64,000 nucleotides of DNA from Nothophaeocryptopus gaeumannii (lineage: Eukaryota > Ascomycota > Dothideomycetes > Mycosphaerellales > Mycosphaerellaceae), in NCBI GenBank assembly GCA_031771865.1, contig JASISA010000003.1, positions 310,001 through 374,000 of the forward strand. The letters run 5' to 3'. Positions 42,185-52,383 of the stretch are shown here, one piece after another. Positions within the stretch are counted from its first letter, which is position 1. Each line of letters opens with the position of its first letter. The position numbers and the translations under genes are program-made. Below the pieces are notes generated by a model, which saw only the letters and a program-made list of their open reading frames with translations, was not told where the DNA came from and made no database searches.

Positions 42185-42427
42185 TGTGACAAGCAAAGTT
42201 CACGGAGTGGTTCTGGTGAGACTTCAGATTGCAGCGGGACTTCTTTGAATGTACTTAAAGAATGGAAAGCGGCTTTGTTCTTGTGCTTGCTCTCACGTAA
42301 ACTATTCTGCCTCCAGGACTGTGCTGGAATGGTCGGTCTGGGCTCAATAGAGAGTCTGACTGAGGCCTCCATTGCTGGACCGAGAAACTTCGAGCATGAT
42401 GAAGACAAGGACCTCATCGCTAGCTGA

Positions 42428-44745
42428 TCAGGCTTCCGTCCCGACGTCCGCAACGCTCTTCACCTTCTCCACGATGTGTGCCTCCATGTACGACCTCGTA
42501 TCCCCTCTAGCGACCATGTCTTTGTCTAGCCATTCAACGAGGTCTCCCTTGACGTCTCCAGTCTGCTCGAAAGGGAATAGCTTCTTCTCACCGTCCTGCG
42601 CTATCGCTTGTGGCATAACCCAGAGCTTCCAAGTCCACTTGACCCTTCGAATGGGCTTGTAGAAGGCGTCCGTAACTAGACCATGGCTTCGAAATATCTT
42701 GGCTAGATCTGTATGAATTGAATCAAGCTGTGTCTTGTGCCTCGCCTTGATCGAGATCACAACGTCCTTTGGCATCTGGTCTTGAGTCGCCCATCTTGTG
42801 ACGTGATTAACAACGCGAATGGCGAGATGGATCGGATCGTTGTCAATAAGTACAACTCTCGCTTGCGGATCCGAGAGCGTAAGAGACCTGAAGCAGAAGG
42901 CTGGCAAGGTTGGCAGAGGTGAGCTTTCGTCGAAACTTTCAATGAGGGATGTCGCCTGTGCATAGGTACCAGGATAGCTCTCGGCTTCATCGACTGATCC
43001 AATGAGGACGCCGTTGATCTCTCTCACTGCAACGAAGAGAGGCCGGTCACCTCCATCTAGCGCCAAGACAGCGTAGCGCATCTTGTTGTGCAGAGAATCT
43101 CCCGCACTGGTCCTTTGGTGCTTGTGTAATGCATCGATCGGTGCCAATCCGATGTTCGTGTACTCCGGTGAAGGTTGGGGGACGAATTGTACATCGGGTG
43201 TCGTGGTAGCACCGGAAGCACGAGCCTTCGATAGGTGGATCTCAAATGGCACGACAGGCGGTTCCGGATCGTCAAGAGTTGCGGCTTCGGCGTCTCTGAA
43301 CAAGTCGGCAACGCGGGCGACCCGATATGACCATTTTTGTCAGGCTGTAAAAGGAGGTTTCGTGCATGACCTTCATCACGAGCATCCATCTTGAGCTGGT
43401 ACTTTGCGTTACCGATGGCTTGGCCAGAGCCAGCCAGCGATTTGTTGCACTCTTCGATCTTCTCCATGACCATGTCCTGCACATTCTCAAGGAGCCCTGA
43501 CAGAGGTCTATGGATCAACAGTTCATCATGGACATCTGGTTCTTCCTCGAGGATGTGTCCGTCCACGTAATACGTGATCTCAATTTCGGCATCTCGACGA
43601 TAAACCAGCTTCCCGGAAGGCAGAAGCTCCAAGACGGTAGGTTCGGTTCCGACTCTCCAGTCAAACTCATGTTCGACTGTCGTATGCGGCAAGAGCTGAG
43701 CCTCCGATTTGTCAACGACGATCATATCGATTGTCAGAGCAATATCTCGAAGATCGCTTCGAAGCATCAGGTCTCCGATGCAAAGTATCCGGCGCTGTTC
43801 AGCTGATGAAGGATCAGGATCCACGCGTTTGCCCTTGTGGAGCCTGGCCTGCATGATCAATGCCTTGCCCTTCTCCTCTAGTGCTTGGAGAGGCTGCGCA
43901 TGCCTCTTTCGAAAATCTTCCTCGACGCCGTTCAGGAATTCAAAAAGCTTGTGCATGCCAACGTGTTTGTTGAAAAGAAGCGAATAGCCTTCGCAGTTTT
44001 GGAACGCCGGCTCTGAAGATCCGAAATAAATCTTGACCCGGCCTGCGTCCAGAGGAGGGTTCTTCAATATGTGAAATTGATCTTGTCGGCGGTATACAAA
44101 GTCTTGCGTTGCTTGATCAAAGAAGACCACTGGGAGGTCCCTCATGGCCCACTGCTGATACGGATGACCTGGAGACATGGTGTGAGTCGGATTGTGAGGT
44201 CTCAGCTTAAACTCCAGATCAACATCAATTCGAAGAACCGCAGAGTCTCGCTCATAGCATCCAGATCGTGACATCAAATCGTCGACTGTGTTCACAAGAG
44301 CTTGCCCGCAATGATTGCCACTCTTGTCAGAAAGTCCTGGGCGGTGCTTGGCCAAGCTAATCACCGGACGGCTGTCAGAGTAGTCCGCAGAGGAGCGTAA
44401 ACGAGCCTTGAGTATCGCTTGTTCCCCCTCTCCATTGACCTCTGTAAGGAACGTAGGATCCACAAGAAGCATCCGTCTGCAAACTGCATTTACATCTGCG
44501 AGAAAGCTTGACAAAGACTCGTCTCTCTTCGCGGTATGAATGATAGGCGCCCATCCACTGGAGTAGCACTCGCGCGCACAGTTGATTTTGATGAGGACGG
44601 CAGCTTCATCCTCTCCGATCTCAACGTGGCGGGAAGTTGGAGGTAGCTCTGATGGCATCGGTTTCGTCGACGGCCATTGGAAGATCTTCCATCCGTTTCC
44701 TGGCTCACGAAGCTCGTACAAGTCTTTCCATGCGTGTTCAGCCAT
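42428..44745 (-). CDS. Unrecognised fungal family, copy 2 (one frameshift)
   Basis: Starts at the ATG at 44745 (MAEHAWKDLYELREPGNGWK) and reads to about 43340. The frame then ends in unrelated residues, while the family sequence continues one frame away (RVARVADLFRDAEA onward) to the stop at 42428. The switch falls at a run of five T on the plus strand (43334-43338); one more T would give one continuous frame of about 770 codons. So either the read has a homopolymer error or the gene has a real 1-nt deletion. Conserved blocks are as in copy 1: ALVNTVDDLM, DFVYRRQDQF, VREINGVLIGSV, IHLAIRVVNHV, WTWKLWVMPQ and SYMEAHIVEKV. It has a second VYRR block (PSGKLVYRRDAEIEITYY), so it carries an internal duplication. 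Function is unknown. Confidence 0.65.
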
Positions 44746-44994
44746 TTGCGGGATTTAGTTGCCAGTCGTGGGGTTTCGCGCGGGATACAGTGCTTCCTGG
44801 TCTTGTGCCTCTTCAAATGCAGCTGGCTGTTTGCTGCTGTGCACGCAATCTGCAGGCTCTGAAGACTCTCAGGCCCCGACAAAGAGCGAAGCGGATTCCG
44901 CATCGGCTGTCATTAGATCAAAGAAGCTCTATTACCAGGCAGAGCCAACGTCTACCGTGCAATATGGAAAGAACGTTGGACAGATGGAACGGTG

Positions 44995-46599
44995 CTACAT
45001 GAGAGCTTTGAGGCTAGTATCAACTACGCTCGCTCTCCGCGGCCAATCAATGCCCATCTTTCGAGTGACCCACTTGCTCAACTTCACACTCGGTTGATCA
45101 ATAGCAACCGTCGCCATCCAAGATATCAGCAAAGTACTCGGCAAAATCACAGACATCGCCACAAGGAACCTCAAGCTCAGCCCTGGTGGTCCCGCGTCTG
45201 AGATCTCCAGACGATGATCCCAAATCCCTCCAGCCAGAGACGGGTTGACGTATCCGCCTACGAGACTCTTCAATCGATCCGCGAATATGCGAGCCCAAGG
45301 CGAATGGACGACATAGAGCATGAAGCTAATGTGGCCGAGGAATTTGAGAGCGTGGAGCTGGAAGAGTGCCTGTAGCCAGTGAATGCGGAGGACTGCGTAG
45401 ACCATGAGCGTGGCTCCAATGGTTGTCCAGTATCGGAAGAAGCGAGAATCGTCGTAAATGGCTGGTATCATGGATGTGAGCCATTTCCAGCCTGGTGTGT
45501 TCGCGGAGTATGAACGATGATCTGGATAGCCGGGCTCTGAGAGCAGAAACCACCCGATGAAGAAGCAGAGGTGAGCGCATATTGGCCGTTCTGCGAGTAG
45601 CTCAAGAAAGCTCGGGGATGAGTTCAAAGGAATCTTTTCTGTAACCGGTATCATCGTTGAGCTTCTGACAGCCTTGCGTCGTGTGTAGAGATTGAGCAGT
45701 CGAGCCCGAAAGTATTCACCAATAGGCCAAGTGTCGTTCATAGCAAGCATCATTCCCCAAACAAAGCACACTAAACTCCAGTGGCAAGTCGACTGCAGGG
45801 TAACTAATCCACCGAACAGCATTACCAATGACAACGCTGCAGGCGTCTTTACTCCATAACCAGAGACTTTGCCCAGAGAAAGCACAAGCAGGATGCCATA
45901 TATCATCAAGCTTCCGTTCAACTCAAGCGGCAGAGTCCAGGCAACTTTGTTGTAACTGAAAGGCTCTGAAGATTCGTGTTCGTGCCACGGGCTGAAGTAG
46001 TTCAAGCTTCCAACAAAATGGGACAGCTCATCTAGTAAGTTGCTTTGCGGAAATGGAGGCAGGCCAGGATCAATGACGCAAAGGCCCGGGATTTGGAGCA
46101 AAATAGCTTGTACAAAAGCGATCGCCAGCACTGGAAGATAGAGGCGTATGGGTCGTCTCACAATGGCTCCAAGCAGTATTCGTCTTATTTCCTGGCCATC
46201 ACTCGTGCTCTTGGCCTCCTTCAAGTTCTTCAAGGGCCCAACGCTCAAAGCGTATCCGCTCAAGACGAAGAAAATCGCCACAGCTGCATTGCCCCCGTTC
46301 CAGATAAGCCGAATGAAGGGGAGCGAAGTAATATGCCAATGTACACCATCTTCTCCAAACCCATGCTCGTGGTAACCCAGAGTGAAGTCTGGCGTGAGAT
46401 GGTGGAAGAACACTGAAAGTGCGGCAAGCCCACGCAGTCCGTCGAGATATTCAGTTCTCGCAAGTCGCTGCGTTGCGCTTGCAGGGGGGGTTGTGGGCAA
46501 GCATTGTGATGGATAACATCTTGTCTTCTCCTCAATTTCGAGCAGCGGCAGCTGGCTCTCTAGGTCGTCGAACTCGTGCTCGTGATAGTTGGCATACAT
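44995..46599 (-). CDS. Acyltransferase-3 (AT3) family membrane protein
   Basis: Single-exon 534-aa polytopic membrane protein. The first ~45 residues are cytosolic. The AT3 signature starts at TEYLDGLRGLAALSVFFHHL, where the DGLRGLAA and HH residues are the conserved N-terminal motif that includes a catalytic His. Next come NGGNAAVAIFFVLSGYALSV (the FFVLSG motif) and RRPIRLYLPVLAIAFV (the R+-P.R..P pattern). About ten hydrophobic segments follow, with SFMLYVVHSP near the C-terminus, another family landmark. AT3 proteins transfer acyl groups to carbohydrate or small-molecule acceptors at membranes; in fungi they also act in secondary metabolism. The substrate is unknown. The start ATG lies 616 bp from the divergent mannosyltransferase gene. 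No frame damage is seen. Confidence 0.88.
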   Translation of the reverse strand: MYANYHEHEFDDLESQLPLLEIEEKTRCYPSQCLPTTPPASATQRLARTEYLDGLRGLAALSVFFHHLTPDFTLGYHEHGFGEDGVHWHITSLPFIRLIWNGGNAAVAIFFVLSGYALSVGPLKNLKEAKSTSDGQEIRRILLGAIVRRPIRLYLPVLAIAFVQAILLQIPGLCVIDPGLPPFPQSNLLDELSHFVGSLNYFSPWHEHESSEPFSYNKVAWTLPLELNGSLMIYGILLVLSLGKVSGYGVKTPAALSLVMLFGGLVTLQSTCHWSLVCFVWGMMLAMNDTWPIGEYFRARLLNLYTRRKAVRSSTMIPVTEKIPLNSSPSFLELLAERPICAHLCFFIGWFLLSEPGYPDHRSYSANTPGWKWLTSMIPAIYDDSRFFRYWTTIGATLMVYAVLRIHWLQALFQLHALKFLGHISFMLYVVHSPWARIFADRLKSLVGGYVNPSLAGGIWDHRLEISDAGPPGLSLRFLVAMSVILPSTLLISWMATVAIDQPSVKLSKWVTRKMGIDWPRRASVVDTSLKALM

Positions 46600-47215
46600 G
46601 ATGATATCTTTGTCGTATTCTGCGATGTCGTGAGGCCTTGGAGTGGGTATGTAATTACGCTCATAGCATTGACAACTCGCTGTCGGCTTGGTCCTTCATG
46701 GCCTGAGAGGTGCTCCCAGACGATCTGCCTCAGTAGACCTGGCAACTTGCCAAGCAAATATGCATGTCCAAACACCATTCGTCTTCGATTCTGTCGCTAA
46801 AGCTCAGCCAGCCACTTGGGAGTGTGGGATTGTCCCAAGCTTGATACTTTTGCGGTCAGCAGGACGGCTTGCAGGAACGAATTCTTCCAGAGCGTCACGC
46901 CATGTCTGCGAATAGTGGCTTCTCACAGGTACCGTTCTAGTCGAAGTCGCTTGTCAGTTCCAGAAGCATGTTGTGGCGTTTTCAGCAGACGCCCAAGAAG
47001 CTGACACCCCGCAGAAGGGCTGCAGGAGATGCCAAGAGATGCATGCACGCCACAGATCTTATCAGAGTTAGTGTATAGCTGCTGTGTCTCAGGCTCGCAT
47101 GCTTGTGAGCGCTGGCAAGCTGCACGATTGTCTTGAATGTTGCTTGGTCGGCCATTGAAGACTTTCATCCCACCATCACGTCTCCAGCTTCACGCTGCCC
47201 TGAACCATCGCAATC
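46600..47215. promoter_or_regulatory. Divergent promoter region, AT3 / KTR mannosyltransferase
   Basis: About 616 bp between divergent start codons. It holds only short frames. No regulatory site is claimed. Confidence 0.4.
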
Positions 47216-48457
47216 ATGGGCTTCTCGATGTGCACCCGGCGCGCTATTCTTCGCCTGCTCGCTGCGTCAGTACTGTTGTTCTTCGTTGTTACAATCCTCA
47301 GCAATACAGACTTGAAATCAGACCAAAGTCGTCTGATACCAAAGTCATGGCCGAACAAACTGTGGATTCCCAAAGGCCAGACTCCCATCTCGTCTGGATA
47401 TGATCGACGAGCAAACGCGACCTTCGTCTCGCTTGTACGCAATAGCGAGCTCGATGGTATCCTGAACAGCATTCACGATGTTGAAGAGCGATTCAATCGC
47501 AACTACCACTACGATTGGGTCTTCTTGAACGACGAGCAGTTCACCGAGGAGTTCAAAAAGAGCACCACGAAGGCCACCTCAGGTCGAGCGAGATATGGCA
47601 AGGTCGCACCCGAGCAATGGAGCAATCCTGCCGGGGTCGACCAGCAATTCGCAGCGAACTCCAGACAAGAGATGTCAGAAAATCCAGCGGAGGTCCCATA
47701 CGGCTCCAGCGAGTCTTATCGCCACATGTGCAGATATCAGTCCGGGTTCTTCTATCGCCACCCGCTCGTGGCCGAATACGACTGGGCGTGGAGAGTGGAG
47801 CCTCATATCCAGATCTTGTGCGATCTCCCCTACGACCCGTTCAAGTATATGGCCGAAAACGGGAAAAAGTTCAGCTTTGTCCTCTCACCGAACGAGATCA
47901 GCTTGACAGTCCCCAGCCTGTGGACGCATGTCAAGTCCTTTATGCAGGACTACCCTCAGCACGTCAGAAACAACAGCCACCTCGCCTTTTTATCGGAGGA
48001 TGGCGGCAAGACTACTACCAACTACTGCCACTTCTGGAGTAATTTCGAGATTGCGAGCTTGCCGGAGTCAGGCGTACAGCGACTTTTTCACCTATCTCGA
48101 CGAGAGTGGTGGGTTCTTCTACGAGCGCTGGGGCGACGCGAGTGTGCATTCGATTGCTGCTGCCCTAATGCTGGATAAAGGAGAAATCCACTTCTTCGAT
48201 GATATCGGGTATCATCACCAGCCTTTGACGAGCTGCCCGAGGAGTGCAGAGAAGCGGAAGCAATTGCACTGCCGCTGCAAAGAGGAGGACAACATGGACT
48301 GGAACCCATCATGTAAGTCCATACACCGCATCGCTCCGCAGAGTAGGATCGCTGATGTGTTTCCACAGGTACGAAACGCTTCTTCGAGGTTGCTGGCATT
48401 GACTATCCAGAAGGTCATGATCGAAATGTCCCGCCCGAGCCAGGGCTACTGCGGTGA
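47216..48457 (+). pseudogene. KRE2/KTR alpha-1,2-mannosyltransferase (GT15), frameshifted
   Basis: The protein starts MGFSMCTRRAILRLLAASVL as a type II Golgi membrane protein with a transmembrane anchor at about 11-29. GT15 motifs follow in order: RRANATFVSLVRNSELDGIL, YDWVFLNDEQFTEEFK, YRHMCRYQSGFFYRHPL and YDWAWRVEPHIQILCD, then TNYCHFWSNFEIASL. At about 48060 the frame changes. The family sequence continues one frame away with RSQAYSDFFTYLDES, GGFFYERWGDASVHSIAAAL and HFFDDIGYHHQPL, then a 56-nt intron (48313-48368) and a final exon ending PPEPGLLR. The usual family text between these parts has about three more residues (an aromatic pair before R-S), which suggests a small deletion not divisible by 3. 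As read, the product stops at about 48178 and lacks the catalytic C-terminus. The family adds mannose to O- and N-glycans. Confidence 0.8.
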
Positions 48458-49627
48458 TTGAAGTCCCGTCATAGATAGTCGAAATCCATCTACCTTCATA
48501 CTGCTCCAGTGCATGCCCGTGGATGTGGACGTGGACATCGCGTCTCCTCACTCTCTGCTTCGTCTTCTGATCGTGTGCCCCAGGCATGTATCGCGGAGGG
48601 AGAGCCGATAGAGGATTCATGCGAAATTGCTTGTGGGTGAGCTAGAACGTGTGAGAGCTGCGAAAAAGGCGTCGAAGTGGAAAGTTTGTAGTCGATGCGG
48701 TTTCATGCAACACACGGCCAGCCAGCCTCCTCGAGACATTCTTCAGCAAGGTACGTACAGTACTGTAGTTCGACCGTGCCAAGAGGTGGCGTCCTGGTCA
48801 GGGCTCTATCAAAAGTCAAAAGTGTGGCGCAGAGCTCAAGGAGTACGCGATTCTGACTTCACCTCTCAAAACTTGCATGTGAACGTTGAGCATCGAGAAA
48901 CCTACAACACGCCTCAATATCTCGCTACACCTTGAAGTCTACATCAGCTGGATCTGTACGTACTCCTCAAGCTGCCGTGGGCGCCCCCAATCGCCATGCA
49001 CATCGGATCCATGCGGCACTCTTGAAGACATCTGGTCCGGTCTCAATGCTCCATTTAGTACAGCGCACACCCTTCGGGATCACCTTCAACCCTGCCAATG
49101 CTGTCTCAGCGTGCGGAGTGGTCCACCTTGCCTTCGTCGTGGCGGCTCTGGACAGGCTGCACGGGATGCCCCGTTGTTCATACCCATCAGCACTCGAGCC
49201 TCCACTATGGCTTTCTTCGAGTCTAGGCCAAGTTCAACATGCAGACTCATGGGAGGGACATTTTTTCCCTGTGCCCAGCCAGCCATTTCGGTCGGGCCAT
49301 CCGATCATTCGATGCAAGACTCGCAAAATTCGAAACTTGACGAACGAATGGTTGCATGACTCCACGAGGCGGGCCTTGGCAAGCATGAGAAGCACCACGA
49401 CGGGGTGGAGAACCTGCTTCGAGTACGCTTGATCAGAAAGCTTGGAAGCCACGTTGCAGCGATGAACGCACAGACTGGTCAACCACAGGGAGGTAGGTGC
49501 GGTGGGCAGGACAGCGCAATGTGGAGTCCTTCATAAAGACCATCTTGCGGCCACACCACATCGCAAGTCCTTCCCACCCCATTGCCACAGTTCTCATCTT
49601 CAATTTTCCAGTTCAAGGATCATCAGC
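48458..49627. other. Intergenic, no gene seen
   Basis: About 1.2 kb between the mannosyltransferase and a secreted protein gene. Overlapping short frames occur on both strands, none with signal peptide, domain or splice support. The 3' end should hold the secreted gene's promoter; a C/T-rich leader is visible at about 49540-49620. Confidence 0.45.
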
Positions 49628-50529
49628 ATGCGCTTCCTACTTCTTTTGCTTGTCTTGGCTAAGGCCATCTACGTTGTTGCGGACGCCGACCCAGAAGCCA
49701 ACCCAGAAGCATTGGCAGATCCGCTAGTAGAATTAGAGGAATGGAAAGATGAGTCGCCTTTGGAAGTGAGAGCTGCTTCTAGCTGTCCCTCCTGTCCAGC
49801 TGTCTTGCAGTCGGCCATTGCACCCATCGCCAGCTCGCCTCTGGCGAAAGAATTCTGTGCCCGCTACGCCAATGGCACCATCAACCAAAGCCCGTAAAAC
49901 TCCAGTTCCCTTTTTACCTTGAATCTAAACACAGGCTTACTTGAGCGATGCATAGGTCCTGCCAGAACTTCGGAAACTTGTTGATGAAAAATGCCCAACT
50001 CTTCTGCTGTTGTCTGTGGCCCGGTAACGGCACCGCTCCTGGCACTACCACTCCTCCACCAGCGAATAACAGCACCAACACAACTACTCCCACGAATGGC
50101 ACCAATTCCACCACGCCCACTTCTCCCAAGAATGGCACCAACGCAACCACTCCTACCAACGGTACAAATTCTACAAATTCTACAACTCCTCCGAAGAACA
50201 CAACTTCGAACACGACAACGAACGGCACCGGGAACTCGACAGTACACACTCGGGGTCTGCAAAGCGCGCAAGGACTCTTCCGCCGTATGTGGCATGCCTG
50301 GACTAATGAGCCAAGCGCTTCTGGGTCGCCAGCTATCGCTCTTGTGGATGGTGAGCCAGTGGATGTGACTGAAGAGGTGATAGTCCAGCCGTCAGAACCA
50401 TTGCGTCCAATGCCGAAGGGAGTTGGGAAGATCGGCGGTGGCGCTACGATCAGGAATCGTAAATTTGCGCTGTCTTTGGAGAGCGAGGGTGTTGTTATTC
50501 ACTTGGAGATTCCAGACGTCTCTGTTTGA
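49628..50529 (+). CDS. Secreted Asn/Thr-rich, heavily N-glycosylated protein
   Basis: Exons 49628-49893 and 49956-50529, with a 62-nt intron (GTAAAA...GCATAG) and a CTAAAC branch-like site, give 279 aa. The N-terminus MRFLLLLLVLAKAIYVVADA is a signal peptide. A Cys-bearing stretch follows, CPSCPAVLQSAI and KEFCARYANGT. A low-complexity segment then holds about a dozen N-x-S/T sequons (50062-50244), so heavy N-glycosylation is likely. The C-terminal part (GGGATIRNRKFALSLESEGV and on) has beta character. I do not recognise the family. The KEFCARY element resembles AFCSAYL in the secreted protein at 51032-51804. A cell-wall or secreted surface role is inferred. The acceptor choice matters: an earlier CACAG would put a stop in frame. 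Confidence 0.6.
50062..50244 (+). repeat. Asn-Gly-Thr / Asn-Ser-Thr low-complexity coding repeat
   Basis: Imperfect tandem units read (T)-P-T-N-G-T-N-S/A-T and variants such as TPPKNTTSNTTTNGT. Most units carry a sequon, as expected for a glycosylated spacer. The DNA units are imperfect, so this is an ageing minisatellite-like tract inside the secreted protein gene. Confidence 0.65.
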
Positions 50530-51031
50530 ATGAATTGACTTCTAGCGCGGACGAATCGACAGCTTGGGTGTTTGGGAATGTGATGCGATTATAGCAATGG
50601 AGTTACTTAGATACCGGGAATGGAAAGCTTTCAAACATACACTTCTTCCACACTTCTTATCATACCCACTGCGCATACTCTTAATCTTGATGACATGGCA
50701 TGCTGGCAGGTATCAGCATGGGATCTCAGACCTTGAATTAGTCTAAGTAATCTAGGTAACATCCGACTGAATCGCTGACAGGTCTTCATGAGTGTCGTGC
50801 AACCACTCATACCCGACGCACGAAGTCTTATTTTGCACATGTCAAATATACTCACAATGAAATTGGCAAAGGCAGCCATCACTTGGAGTCAAGCTCTTTG
50901 ATGATAGTGCCAATGCAACTCTCTGATGAGACTTCAATAAGTGAAAATGTGGTATAAAGCATCATCATGATCCACTCAAATTCATATCCCATATCTCATA
51001 AAACTCATATGAACATTCCCCATCAAGCTCG
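50530..51031. other. Convergent intergenic region, no gene seen
   Basis: Tail-to-tail stretch between two secreted-protein genes. Only short unsupported frames. Confidence 0.5.
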
Positions 51032-51804
51032 TCATAGACCAACCTTGACGAAGTCCAGCGATTTCAGGGTGTTCACCAGAGTGTCTACCATATGCGTCTC
51101 ATTGTAATCATTCGATGAATGCAACTGCAACAACTCCCTCTCCCGCCCGTCGTCCCGGCTCTCAAGCTCGTGCTCAGGAGAATCCACCAAGAAGACAACC
51201 TTCGTCTTCGTCTCAACGGCTGTATAAGTCCTTGTCGAAGTTACTTCAGCTATCCCAGTAATCCCTTCGGTGATCGTTGAAGTAGGAGTTCTGACATGTA
51301 TCGCCACGGATGTGGCTGTAGAGATTGGTATATCCAAACAGCCGCATACTCGATCGATGAGATCTGGAGAGAGATCTCGTGATCGGCTTTGAAGCCATTC
51401 AAACTCCGGCACAGCGCTGCAGGCTGGTTTCCCGGTCCATGAATCAAGGGTTACCGTGGACGTGCTTGTTACTGCTGTTGATGCGATGATTGTTTTGGTT
51501 CGGACGATTTGGCTGGAAGTTATGGTCGTTGTTCTATTGATTGGATGTCAGTGATGAACGATCGATCGAGTTTGAAAGTTCTCACGTACGATGTCTTTGC
51601 AGTCTGCGTTGATGTAGACGTCGCTGTCTCTTTTGGGATTTGTAGATATGCAGAGCAGAATGCAGTTGCGTGTGGAGTTGGTAGAAATGCAGTGACGAAG
51701 AAATTGACAGCGGCGCAGCCAACCTTGCCGCGAACACCTCGATCTTCCGCTGTTGATGATCCAGCAATGGAAAGCAAGAGCAGGCCAAAATTTCTGAGAG
51801 ACAT
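51032..51804 (-). CDS. Secreted Ser/Thr-rich protein, function unknown
   Basis: Two exons, 51590-51804 and 51032-51533, with a 56-nt intron (GTACGT...CAATAG), give 238 aa. The N-terminus MSLRNFGLLLLSIAGSSTAE is a signal peptide with a likely cleavage near STA. Next is VGCAAVNFFVTAF and ATAFCSAYLQIP, a C...FC.xY pattern seen at the N-terminus of many fungal secreted proteins. A Thr/Ser/Val-rich tract (STSTQTAKTSTTTITSSQIV) follows and is probably O-glycosylated. A middle part holds two Cys (KPACSAVPEF, RVCGCLDIP), then more Thr-rich sequence and an acidic tail. There is no GPI-attachment-like hydrophobic C-terminus. The frame is open upstream of the ATG at 51804, but the signal peptide fixes this start. 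Function is unknown. Confidence 0.65.
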
Positions 51805-52383
51805 CTTGCACGATCTTCTCTGACTCGGACAAGTTGAACGATGAAGGGAAGACAGATTCTTCTGAATGCTCAAGATGGGGTGACCTTGGACTCTGAGCAT
51901 TCTCTTCGCTTCGGCCCTCTTCAAGCCATCCAATTGATCTCGACCTGTATACTCGCAAGCTTGATGTTTTAGGACGTGAAGTCGCGGTGTCTCCGAAACC
52001 TGCAGCTGCAAGCCGCACTCTGTCGTGTCAAGCCACATCGCTTCCCAGAGTGGCTTTTGACTTTGTTCACTAAGGTGGATCCTGCGAAAGTTTAAATCTG
52101 CACTATGGGAGGCAGCACCACGTGGCAGCTCCAACGTGGTGGCGTGAGCTCTTACCGTGTTTCGGGTCTTGGCAGCCATAGCTTGCTGCAGTACTGCCTC
52201 TCAAAAAACTTACACTTTGGAAAAGTCTACACTACCATCAGCTGCATGTTCGACTTACGATGCCATGTAGCGTGAGGTCTGGGCACGCCATGTTGGACGC
52301 ACATCAGCCAGCCACTTCTACGCGACTTTCGTCCACGAAGAGAAAATGGACGACCGAGTCGAGAGCAAGATCTCGAATCAGCC
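51805..52383. promoter_or_regulatory. Divergent promoter region, secreted protein / ALG6
   Basis: About 580 bp between divergent starts. The minus strand stays open through much of it, but without a credible start or domain, so it is treated as promoter and leader sequence. Confidence 0.4.

Noticed and set aside
43334..43400. A 26-nt intron in copy 2 as explanation of the frame change
   Set aside because: A GTCATG...TTACAG pair exists just upstream, but 26 nt is too short for a spliceosomal intron here; the shortest other candidate is 34 nt and most are 46 nt or more.
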